Below, piece after piece: positions 1-10,834 of a stretch of DNA of 64,000 nucleotides (position 1 is its first letter; each line of letters opens with the position of its first letter). Both the position numbers and the translations under genes were made by a program. The notes under the pieces were generated by a model that was given only the letters and a program-made list of their open reading frames with translations, searched no databases and had not been told where the DNA came from. The DNA is from Argopecten irradians. Its lineage: Eukaryota; Mollusca; Bivalvia; Pectinida; Pectinidae. The stretch lies in NCBI RefSeq assembly GCF_041381155.1, contig NC_091144.1:33908980-33972979 (forward strand). The letters run 5' to 3'.

Positions 1-2400
1 ACAGAGGTGGATAGCTTGTGGCAATATGTCGGGACATGTGTATACTTTTTATGTTAATAAAATACATGTGTGCGCTGGGAGATTTTAAACTGCTTTTAAA
101 CAATTCAATTTTTTCAATCTACTCGTATTTGTATTGTGTTGTTTAAAAATATGTATAAAAGTGAATAAAAATAAAGTTTAAAAAAGTTAGAATATTAATT
201 GCCAGATCTTGTCGCTGGTAATTGTATTGCAATCATTACACAGTGCCTTTATCAGTAAGTTGTCAACCACATAACAGATATCCTGCTAATTTATGGTTAC
301 ATTGACTTTTTCCAATTTCTCATGAATTAGAAATTGTCTGAATATCATGGTCCTTTATCGTATTCATTAGATAACTATAATCCATCAAAAAAAAAAAATC
401 AAACATTTTTTTCCAGCATTTAAATCAGTGTCCAATTCCAACTCGTTATACATAATATATGATGGTCATTTACTGTTTTAAGAATATTGTTTAAAATGAA
501 AAACAGACGTAATTGCTGTGTATTATCAAAGCAACAAAGCAACGGTTAACCTGGGTGCAACCTATATCCAAGAATACAAAACTAGTTATTTTACTTCTTA
601 TAAGTGTTCCAAATTTTAAGGCTGCGCAACAATCGCCTGGGAAATAAACCGCAGTCTACTGTTCATTTCAACATCTTGCTACATCTTATTATTTTCCCTG
701 ACGAAGTTTATGCAGCAGACTATTTGGAGACGGTATATATTATAAATATTATTTATTTTGCGCCACAAATTGTGACCAAAACTACTTCATTTAGTAATGT
801 AGCCTATGGGTATAACTGTCTTTGACTAATAGTAGCAAAATGAAACTGAGAAAACAGGATTACAAAGATTTACTACATTGAGACAATCCTATAATACCAC
901 TCTTGTGTTGCAGTAATCATTGGCTTACTAATTGTTGTTTTGAAGGGGGTCCGGGGGCGTCATCCCCGGGAAAAATAAAAGCCTTGATCTCCAATGGTGT
1001 CGTTCGGTCATTTAATACGTAGAAGGAAAATTTTATTGAAGTTTTTGACTTCATGCTAGTGGTTTGATGACGTAGGTGGTCGTTTTTCACAGGGTTTCTC
1101 GTAAGCCCGAATTGAGTAATGGATTTATTGCATATATGCAAATAGGATGAATTTATGAACTTATGGTCCGTTTTCTCACGTTAAACATGAATGATGAAAT
1201 AAAAGCAATGGATGACTCCCTCGAGAAACTACTAACAATTATATATTGCTATATAAGATTAGGTAACTTTAAGAAAGGTGGCATAATCTATCAATTTTGT
1301 TTTATTTTTATAGCATAGTCCTTAGTCACATATCCGATAATTAAATTTATACATGTATGTGCAATAAATGAGCGAAAAAATGCTTTAGTTTTATAATGGC
1401 TTCAGATGCTTTATAAACGTTAGTTACAAGACAGAAATTGAGTTTTGTAAATTTGTTGTATTTATGATTTATAAATGTTTCGATGGAAAACATTCTTGCA
1501 GAAATCACTTTACAATTACTAATAACACTGTAAAAATGTGAAATGAAATTATAGACCCCAAAATGGCTTCATGGTATAACCGAATGTACGCATTTCACTT
1601 TACTAAAGATGTAAATAATGATTTTTTGGCAGTACCGCCAAAATAATTTTCAGCTCTTATTTGTACATGGAAAAATTTAAATCTTTACATTGTACACGTA
1701 TTGTAATTCTCAAAATATTGGTAATTTTTGATGATGAATACATAGTAAAAGCTCATCTTAATTCAAGAGTATGAAAAATACAGCACATAACTTTACGCTC
1801 CTACCCGTTGAATTATCCACACATTGCTTACCTGATCCGGGTACAGCAATTTATAGCAAAGAAGAGTGTTGCTTCACGATAAGACAGGGTTGTGGTGCTA
1901 GAAAATAATATTGGAAACTTACTAGCGGAATGCAGTTAGATAAGTTTAAAGTACATAGGATGCTCAATTCTGGTGAATATGATATGATATTTTATGAAAA
2001 GAGTTAGATACTCACCTGTGATATAAAACTAAAATCAGAAATAAATAATTTAAGACCTGCTTACTAACTTAAGATTAAATACACAATATATCCAAAGTTC
2101 CACAGCACTACATTCTACGTAAAGTAAATTAAAATGTAATTTAAAATCACGATACAAATGTAAGTACTGTGAAATTTCTATTTGCATGTCCGAAATTGTT
2201 ACTGATATTTGCTTCAAAATTAACAAAACCGAACCCATCTACGTTTAAAGTGGGTAGGTTTTTTCCCAAAGCAATATCGTTTCCCTTCACTCATATAATA
2301 TCATACACCCGTGTCTACCTTAAAAATTAATAATTTTGTCCCGACCTTAATTAGTATGCAGAATGTTATTTGAGATACATCGAGAAAATAAAGAATGCAA
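1..2400. other. Intergenic, no gene seen
   Basis: AT-rich sequence with only short open frames and no recognisable domain. At about 930-1060 there is a G-rich then C-rich block (GGGGGTCCGGGGG followed by CCCCGGG and an AAAATA tract) that reappears in related form at 22310-22370; it is a dispersed repeat, not a gene. Nothing else is visible apart from low-complexity A/T tracts. Confidence 0.7.
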
Positions 2401-2421
2401 AATCAGCGAAAACAACATGCA

Positions 2422-2537
2422 TGCGCATGCGCATTAATGGCGTGATTGATACAGTCGGCTGCCAGAAAACAATGTTAAGTCACTGAACTGATCCCGTGGA
2501 GATGTATAAATCTGAGAACCTCTTCATCAGCATCACT
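2422..2537 (+). promoter_or_regulatory. Core promoter of the micro-exon gene
   Basis: TATAAA lies at 2505-2510. An initiator match, TCACTC with its A at 2535, lies 30 bases after the first T of the TATA box, the standard spacing, so transcription probably starts near 2535. This leaves a 5' leader of about 52 bases before the ATG at 2587. At 2422-2433 there is a perfect 12-base palindrome TGCGCATGCGCA, identical to the vertebrate NRF-1 consensus, about 100 bases upstream of the start. Site matches are seen directly; use by NRF-1 is inference. Confidence 0.7.
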
Positions 2538-2586
2538 CACCTTCGGGTCTTCCAGCAGTGCTTGTTTCCACAGCCAGCCGTACACC

Positions 2587-5500
2587 ATGATGTTCCAAGC
2601 AGTCCTCTTTGTCTGCCTGTGTGGTATCGCTGTCAATGAAGCATTCAGCGTTAACAGCAAACTCGACGCTTTAAAGAAGTTAAAGGTATGTAATGCACGA
2701 CAAAATTACAATCTTTTTAATAAATGCTGTTAGATGAAGGTAAACGTATATAAAAAGATTTTGTCAATTCAAGTCATTTATTTGGAACATTTCTAAATTG
2801 AAAAGTTATAACAGTTGTATCAGATTTCGCCTTGCTTGGTATATTGTTTTTTTCTCGATAACACAAACGTTTTACTTTTCCAAAATATTGGCTTCATCCT
2901 TTTTATGTTTAATGTGAAACCTGGCTATATCTTGTTTAATTGTTTTGTTATCATGTCGTGTTGCACATCGATTTATGTTTTCTTCTTAGGAGGCCGCCGA
3001 TAGTGGCAATCCTGATGACTTCCTGAAGCATATCAGTGACTTGAAGAGACGCACCAGCGACGAAAACAGCGGAAGCAATAATGACTCTCAAGCCAAACGC
3101 TTCTTTAATGGTGGATACAATGGCGGTAACTGGAACAACGGCTGGAACATGAACTGGAACAACAACTGGAACAATGGCTGGAACAACGGCTGGAACAGAC
3201 CATGGAACAATGGCATGAACATGGGATGGAACAACTTTAACAACGGATGGAACTACGGAAACGGATGGAACAACGGATGGAACATGGACTGGTACCGTAA
3301 CTTCAACAGGGACAACAGCTATGGAGCTTCCTTCCACGAGATGGATAGATACTACAGATACATGCCTAAATTCATGTACTACCTTCAAGGTAAGGTGATT
3401 TGACTCCAGAGCATCCAGATTATTTTCTAATAGAAATCTGATACATATGTACATATATACTGCACTGATAGATGTAATTGCTAAAATAGCGTAACGTCAT
3501 ACATTTCAGTAAAAACGACGCGAATTTCGCTCATAAAATAATAGATACCAACCCGAAAAGGAAGTAACTTTGTAACATACAAAGACGGATTACTCAGTGT
3601 ACAGAAAGATTGCACTTTCACCTTCTTTATTCATCTGATAAGACCCTACGTCGATATAATAACTCGGGTTTAGACTGATCTCGATTGATCGTGGTAGAAA
3701 GTTTATTTTCTCTCACTGTTTACATCGTTCCTTACCGTGATTTATTCCTTTTTGATTCCCGTTGTTCATATAAATATTCAGCTTATTATAATTTTGGTGA
3801 CAAAAATACAAATATTGTCAATACAAAGTTAAGCCATCGATGTAGCCAGTTAAATTTCGTTTTATTTCGTGTAAACCTCACCAAAAGCCCAAATTATATC
3901 TTAGGTCATAAGTGTAAGAGAGCCTATCATCTGCTTTTCCAATGTCATAAGTATGTGAATGGCAGAATTATTTTATTTGTATTTTGTTTCGGCACTGTAT
4001 GTTAGGCTTTTATAGGTTGCAATAACTTTTGACCTTTTTTCTTTTGTTTTGACAATGAAATATGTTTAAACTAATATGTGTTTGTTAAACGTATTTCCCA
4101 ATTTAGGTTAATGTAATATTGTGTTATTTTTATGGTATTTCAGTCATTGCCTATATACTTGTTTTAACTTCTAGTCTTCTTATGTTTGCTTCTCATACGA
4201 TCCACGGTATTTTATTGTTATCAAACTTTATATAAATATGTTTCTGGCTACTTTTTGAGGATTTTGTTTTCCAGAACAATAGTTTTATGATATAAATATT
4301 ATTGTATTAATTTTCCAGATTACGTCATGATGCAGAACATCTTCATTGGTGAGTTGAAACAATTTTATATCAATGCATTATATTTTCGTCATTCAATATT
4401 TTATTATTGTGTAGCATAGGTGTTGTTATTTACATTTTGTTTTTATTTCTGCTTATAATGAATTAATGTCAAATATAGAAGTAGTAAAACAAATATCATG
4501 TTACCGAGGTATACGTTAATGTATCATTGGTACGTAAAACGGAAATCAAATGATGCTTGATATGTACGACTTTTCATAGCTTGTATGTATTGCCACACAC
4601 TGACAATATTGACTGAAGATTTCAAGTCGTGATTTATATCCAAATACGATGGAACCTACTTAAATTCTTCAAGTTGAGATCAAAAGCTTCCAATATGTCT
4701 ACATTCACTTGTGATACTAATGTTTTATTTTGTAGAGTATCACGCCAACCGCTACATTCTAGGTACGTATACCACGTGTAGGCCGCCATCTTTGTTATCA
4801 TTAAGTCTCATTTTCACAATATAACATCATTTCGTTTATTATATTATCTTGTCATAAGTTTTCTATAGAAAAGACAAAGATGAAGGATATCGGAAAGTAT
4901 ACATGTGAAAATTAGGAAATGTATATGCATATCAAAGGAATGTTCAAACGGATTTCTAATATAGTTGAACAGTAATACTATGATTTCCCATTCTTTTAGA
5001 AAACCAGTTCGGTGATGACAGCAACATGTACAACATGGAAGACAACATGCGTACGTATACTGCAAATCTGGAAATATTGGCGGGATATTTCGTTTTCGCT
5101 TTCGTTAGATTATTGTGTAGTTGGAAAACTTTATCACGGGGGTTTCCGAATCATATAATGCACCTGTAGTTTCGTTGTTTTTATATCTTTCATACCCTAA
5201 CTACTTAAATTGATGTATACCTACTAACTTTCGAGGGTGGTAAAATTCGCATATACCGTTTCGATAACAAATCGCAAGAAAAAAAATCACCGTTTAAATT
5301 TTATCCTATATTTGCATATTATAGAGTTATCTGCCCTTGCGGGTTGGTATTGATTGTGGTGTGATGTGTTTGCGAGTGTAACGTCGTACGTTTAGGAGAA
5401 AACGACTTGATTTGCGCTCACAAAATAATGAGGTATCAATCGATACCTATCATAATTCTGTAATAAGCGAAGACGTTATAAGCAGAAGTACCGTCTAAAT

Positions 5501-7154
5501 CGCGGAAAATAAAACCGAACAAGACGTCTGGTATGAAAACGCCAAATTAAGTTGGATAACACTGTTAAAAAAATGAGCATTATTCACTGTATTTCATTTG
5601 AAAAAGATTAATTATCTCGTATTGATGATATATTTTTTATACTAAAAGATTTTTGTAAGATTTTTTATATTTTATAAGATATGATTTAAGGCAATGTTTT
5701 TAACTTTGTTTTACTTTTTAATGTATATTTCTTTTTGCTAAATTTATAGGCAAGATGTTCCAGATGTCCCGTAACATGTACCAGACTGCTAGCGGTAAAT
5801 ATTATCTTGGTTCGAGTAATATATTCATTATCTTTCCGAAACAAAAAATTAAAAGTTTCTGAAAGACAAAAAATATCTATCTCGTTTTACATGCCTATTT
5901 AAAAAACAACGTAAACAACTAGGCATACCATCACTTCATTTGGATGTACTTACTACGAATGCAAAGATGATAAAAATTAAATTTTGAAATTGGAAATACT
6001 TTGGCGAAATGGAAAGTAAATTTTGGCGATTTCCCGATGGCAAAGTCAAGGGCTCACATTGTATAAATTTTACCCATTACAGCAATATGATATTTCTTTT
6101 TTTTGTCCATAGAATTCAGCGGCATGGACCAGAATGGCGGCAATCGTGGTAATGTAGAGTTTATTGTGTATTATTTATTTTAATAGAGTTTATTGTGTAT
6201 TATTTATCTCAATAGAGTTTATTGTGTATTATTTATCTCAATAGAGTTTATTGTGTATTATTTATCTCAATAGAGTTTATTGTGTATTATTTATCTCAAT
6301 AGAGTTTATTGTGTATTATTTATCTCAATAGAGTTTATTGTGTATCATTTATCTCAATAGAGTTTATTTCGAATTTATCGATTATCCTTGGAGTTGATAG
6401 TTGATAGTTGATTATTAACCGTGGTAATGTAGAGTTTATCGTTTTTAACCTTTTTTTGTATAGCGGAAATTTAGAGTTTGATTTGTTTCTTATGCACGGT
6501 AGTAATATATAGAGTTCCTTTTTTATTTATTATTTATTATTTTTATTACATTTGTAAATAAATTACAAATATTTTCCGTCCATATTTCACCTAATTGTAC
6601 CGACACTAATGTTTTATTATACAGATTGAACTCATCAATGCTTACTAGTATGAGATCGGATAGATACCACCCGTGAACTGTATGTGTATATTTAATGTCT
6701 GTTCTTGTATTCTAGGTGAATTCAACAACTTTAACAACGGCGATTGGAATAATCAAGAGGGAAATAATGGTAAATATCTCTTTTTATGATTTTTAACATT
6801 AGAACTCTGACCTTTAACAATGATTCAAAGTAAACATACTGGACATTTTTACAAAGTTTACATATGACCATTTTTACAAGTTAACATATTTTACATTTTT
6901 ACAAAGTTAACATATTGGATTTTTTTACAAAGTTTTTACACTATTAGTTACACCTATTGGCATTTTTACAAAGTTAACTTTGACATTTTTACAAAGTTAA
7001 CCTATTGGACATTTTTTTAACTATGACATTTTACAATTAACCTATTGGACATTGTTACAAAAGTTAACCTATTGGACATTTTTTAAAGCATTAAGAGTAA
7101 TATGATAGTTAATATGATATTTCTGTTACAGACTTCAACGACTACAAGAAGTAG
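2587..7154 (+). CDS. Secreted Asn/Gly/Trp-rich protein, nine exons with micro-exons
   Basis: Predicted exons are 2587-2685, 2990-3389, 4319-4348, 4736-4762, 5000-5050, 5750-5794, 6113-6148, 6716-6769 and 7132-7154; all introns are GT-AG and the joined frame is 254 codons plus TAG. Residues 1-21 form a signal peptide (hydrophobic LFVCLCGIAV core). Residues 22-70 are charged and end in KRR (52-54) and KR (69-70), possible proprotein cleavage sites. From 71 to about 135 the chain is built of WNNGWN/GWNMNW motifs, extremely rich in Asn, Gly and Trp; it then becomes Tyr/Met-rich. The start is the first ATG after a good promoter. I do not recognise the family; shell-matrix, byssal, mucus or secreted effector roles are all possible, but none is shown. 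The protein is secreted by inference. Two candidate poly(A) signals follow. Isoforms are likely because the micro-exons are all frame-neutral. Confidence 0.8.
3489..3587. repeat. Partial MITE in intron 2 (right half)
   Basis: This stretch matches the right half of the complete element at 31219-31389: GCGTAACGTCATAC, then AAAACGACG, then CGCTCA.AAAATAATAGATACC, then the terminal CAAAGACG. It is one of three related copies in the window, two of them in introns of the micro-exon gene. Confidence 0.6.
5322..5480. repeat. MITE copy in intron 5
   Basis: The left end (TTGCATATTATAGAGTTATC, then CCCTTGCGGGTTGGTATTG) and interior (TTTGCGAGTGTAACGTCGTAC, AGGAGAAAACGAC, GCGCTCACAAAATAATGA) match the element at 31219-31389. 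The right end is diverged. It is a non-coding inverted-repeat element that sits inside the micro-exon gene. Confidence 0.6.
6150..6365. repeat. 29-bp tandem repeat beginning at the exon 7 donor
   Basis: About seven copies of a 29-bp unit (core AGAGTTTATTGTGTATTAT then TTATCTCAAT) start immediately after the GT of the exon 7 donor at 6149. The first unit therefore includes the donor region GTAATGTAGAG. A further isolated copy of the exon end plus donor (CGTGGTAATGTAGAGTTTAT) occurs at 6421-6440. Confidence 0.85.
6838..7085. repeat. Degenerate tandem repeat in the last intron
   Basis: About nine imperfect copies of a 25-30 bp unit with core GACATTTTTACAAAGTTAAC and then CTATTG fill intron 8 just before the terminal exon acceptor at 7131. 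No coding potential. Confidence 0.75.
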
Positions 7155-7279
7155 ACAACTACCAGGAACTCTGTTCGATGATTCAACGAGAACGACCGTT
7201 ACAGTTCTTCTAATTCTATTACTAATAATTTCCTGCTTTCTTTCACCCCTCCAAATGTATTTCATATTAGCCAGAGGTG

Positions 7280-7970
7280 AATAAACTTCTTCATCAACTG
7301 AAGAGAATGGGATATGTCAAACGCACATGTTCATCATGTCTTGGCGTCGTCCGGTGTGTGAATATAATACTTCCGGTATAAAAGAATCCATTTCCGGTAT
7401 ATGGTACCACACTTTCGATTTGTGATAACAAAGTTTCGATTTTGGAAATATGGACTTCCGGTGCTAAAGACCCAGTGATACCGATTTTAGATGTTGAAGT
7501 TTATATCTATTTAATAGTTATCATAAGCATATCAATATGTTATAATGTTAGTGTTTATATTTTAATCTCGTTATTTTGTGTAAATGAAATCAGTTCAATT
7601 TTTAACAATTTATGGCTGTAATTTTGCTTACATCAGGCAGCTATACCGCCTTGAACTCGAGTATTTTCTGTGATATCAAAAGAGATAGGAGAGAACCTTA
7701 AACTTGTTGTAATTTACAACAGTGAATGTTCCAGAAAGTCATATCCATTTAGTTTCTCTTGGTGCAATGCAAAATGCAACTGTTTTAATATAAACATAAA
7801 CATTACCATTCTTTATGTTTGCTTTCTCTTTGTCTTGTGAATCTAGTGACATTATTGATATATTGTATCGCTGTATGTAACATCCGGGCAACAGTACAAA
7901 GAGAAATCAAAGAAATTCATATGTTTATTTAATATATCACATCTTCACCTAGGCTGACTTCTTTAATAAA
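7280..7970 (+). terminator. Candidate poly(A) signals of the micro-exon gene
   Basis: AATAAA occurs at 7280-7285, 126 bases after the stop codon, and again at 7965-7970, about 810 bases after it. The first gives a short 3' UTR and the second a long one; the sequence does not say which is used. Confidence 0.45.
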
Positions 7971-8315
7971 CAAATCTTAGCAAGAACATCTAGTTGTGTG
8001 TTTAGTTTGACATCGGTCCTGCATATTTGACTGCAATCAAGGATTGTTTTTTCTTCTGTAGTTGCATCGAAAAGTATCAGTTTACGATAAGTATACACAG
8101 TGTAATGTGTTTCGGCTGTTATGTACAGTATGTAATGACGTATATGTAAAGTTTCAATGCAACTACATCAAACAAAATCATTCCTTGTAGTTACAATTGG
8201 CAATTTCCATTTTACATTATACAAAATGGTGTAAACATGGAAACTTACGCGAGTGGGATTCACGCTAATTACGCGAAAATTTCCAATTTTACAGTATCTT
8301 TTACATATCCATATA

Positions 8316-8630
8316 GTCAGGAGGCTTAATCTCCAATTTTGTCTGAGTCGTTCATTTTGTGATACAAATATGAAATTCGGTACACCATTACTATGACCTA
8401 ATACAAGGTATTTGAGAACGGGACCCCAAGCGGTTCTTGCTGGTGACGACCATGGCGGTCATTTTGAAAAATGGCCGCCATAAAATTATTTAAAGTCTAA
8501 TATCTTGGATCCTGGTTTTTAGTTCTTTACCCGTATTTTCAGGGTTACTGAATAAGAATATAAACATTATTTATTAGTAAAAACGTCGGCCAGATTTTGT
8601 TTTAAACATTTTATGCTTAAGCCTCCGGAC
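8316..8630. mobile_element. TA-flanked MITE, 315 bp
   Basis: The ends are inverted repeats: GTCAGGAGGCTTAA on the left and TTAAGCCTCCGGAC on the right (one mismatch over 14). The element is flanked by TA on both sides (8314-8315 and 8631-8632), the target duplication of Tc1/mariner-type elements. No transposase frame is present, so it is non-autonomous. Confidence 0.75.
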
Positions 8631-10834
8631 TATTGGTACAACGCCATCATTGATCGAATTGCTAAATCATATCTACCGCTAGTATTGCTGCCAATGATGT
8701 AAACAGATGTAAAAAAAATCGAGGATTATTATTCTTTACGTAGCATTGGTACGTATTCTGTTTGCACTACAGATACGGTAGTCAGATATATCATATGACG
8801 TAGTAACCTCTGGAGTATCGAGGATGTGGGGAAACAGAATCACTTCGTTATAAGCACGAACAAACGTGTTCATCATTCACATGTTGTACTGTAAATGTCA
8901 TCAATTCTGAGGATTTTGATATTTCAATAAGCTTATATATAATAAATCAAAAGTTATCATTGAAAGTATACTTAGGATATAAACATGGAAGAAGTGTCAT
9001 TATCCTGTTCACAAAGACATTTTTTACAAACAAGTTAGGACCCAATAAATAATAAACAAACATTTTTCTAAGTCCTTGATAAATGTTCTTTTTTAATTAA
9101 CGAGCTAATTAACATAATATTTGTTGATGGACATTGTCATATTTTATATAGATGTTAAACTATAAATGTTTTGACATTTTAATAGCTGATAAAATGAAAA
9201 TTTAATCGAAACTAAAAGACTGCTGGTTCTGAAACATGTTGACAAGATAGATTCAGAAAGATACAAATATTGATCAATTAACTTATAACTTAATATTCAT
9301 GACATGTATTTTTCAAATAAAAAGTAAAAGCCGAACACACACAGCGGATTAAACTGTTTGACTAAAATATACTTCCTGTGCTTTAAACAAGTTAAGAAAT
9401 ATACATGTAAATTTGGTCATAAATTTTAAAATGCATTAATTCTTGCGCTGCATTATTGAACGTGACACTTTCATTATATGTAATTATAGGTAAAAGCGGT
9501 AGTAGTGACTTGACAAACATATGTATTTTAGGATCCTCATTTCTCGAGGATTGTTCGGAGCCTGCTGGCTGGGTATTTCGATAATATCCGTTTTATAAGA
9601 TTTCATAGAGATGTTAATGTTTCGGATGGTATTTTAGGGACGCTATTGGATTGATTTTTCACACTTTAGTCACGTGATGTCTCGCACAGCTAGTCGCCAC
9701 CTATTGTCTATAATGGTCGAGTACATTTTTGTAATTTAGAAGGCCAATGTTTTCACTCGTTATGCTGATGCTCTGCCATTGGCCCTTTTAATATCAGTGT
9801 TACAAGATGTTTGGTGTGTAGAAATATTCGATTGTTTGTAGTTACATTTAAATAAAAAGACCAAAATAAGCAAACAAAAATTGATTTGTATATCATTGGA
9901 ACCGTTTTATAAAGAGTATAAATTATACAACAGATTGTATTCATGAAATAGTCTAAAAGAGTATAAACTATACAATTATATAACAGATTGTATTCATGAA
10001 ATAGTCTAAAAGAGTATAAACTATATAATCATATTAAAGATTACATCTATTAAATAGTTTAAAGAGCCTCATATTAAAGATTATGTATATTAAATATCCT
10101 AAATACATAACTATACTCATGACATGTGAATGTGAAAGTCCTCGCACAATGTACTTAGAACGAACAAGTACATATAACTCCTAAGTAAACTGATTTAAAC
10201 TGTGAACGAAGGGAGATGACTCTAGTAGATTAGAAATTGTGTACTGGTACACTGACAAAACGCAGTACATGCAATTAAAGCTTAATTGATCAATAATTTA
10301 CTTGTATGTTGATCAGTATATCAGTAACAAACACATTGCGATGATATATGAATATGCGATGGATATGTTATGTAGAATAGGAATGGAACAAACAATTAAT
10401 GTTACACTTTTTTTAAATGTCAACTTCCGGTTGGAAATATGGGTTATAGTTAAAGTGCCTTGGACTATTGGTATTCCAAATATAGGTGAGGCCAAGTTTA
10501 TCTAATTCAGGTTTGATATTTTAAGTCCAGTCGTCGTTCCTGCGTACATAAGTTCCTTTGATTTAGCCAGTATTTTATAAAACGCGGTTCTGTACAAAAC
10601 TCAAGAAAAAAGAAAATAATTACACTTCCTTAATTTTAACTCCAAACAATCTCTTATAAAAAGATGTGGCGGTCTGTGTAAAAAAATCATAATAAACAAA
10701 AAAAAATGTTAATGTATACGCACACTAGTTCATTATATCCTGTAAATAATTTATAGATATCATTTCGGTGATACATATGAAATCAAATCAAATGATTTGA
10801 AGTGCTATCAAAATGGTAATATCTATAAAAGTGT
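8631..10834. other. Intergenic, no gene seen
   Basis: AT-rich DNA without a supported gene. At 8808-8827 lies a solo end of the ATCCTCGATACTCC element family described at 55821 (CTCTGGAGTATCGAGGATG). At 9913-10110 there are two to four degenerate tandem copies of a 53-60 bp unit with core TGAAATAGTCTAAAAGAGTA. Nothing else stands out. Confidence 0.6.

Larger units (their letters stand above)
4319..6769 (+). other. Block of six symmetric micro-exons
   Basis: Exons 3-8 of the secreted-protein gene measure 30, 27, 51, 45, 36 and 54 bases. Every one is a multiple of three and is entered and left in phase 1, so each can be included or skipped independently without a frame change. The split codon at each junction begins with G (C only after exon 5), giving an acidic or small residue at nearly every peptide start: DYVMMQNIFI, EYHANRYIL, ENQFGDD, RKMFQMS, EFSGMDQ, GEFNNFN. 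The final exon (DFNDYKK and stop) also starts in phase 1. The sequence shows phase and splice signals; alternative use is inference. Further micro-exons could be hidden in the 0.3-0.9 kb introns. Confidence 0.75.

Noticed and set aside
2951-3454. 167-residue minus-strand frame rich in Val/Pro/His
   Set aside because: It is the reverse complement of the WNNGWN-coding exon; the repeats on the other strand produce the VVP/VP pattern. The plus-strand exon has signal peptide continuity and splice sites.
3685-4005. 106-residue plus-strand frame
   Set aside because: It lies wholly in intron 2 of the micro-exon gene, has no domain, and its composition is that of AT-rich non-coding DNA.
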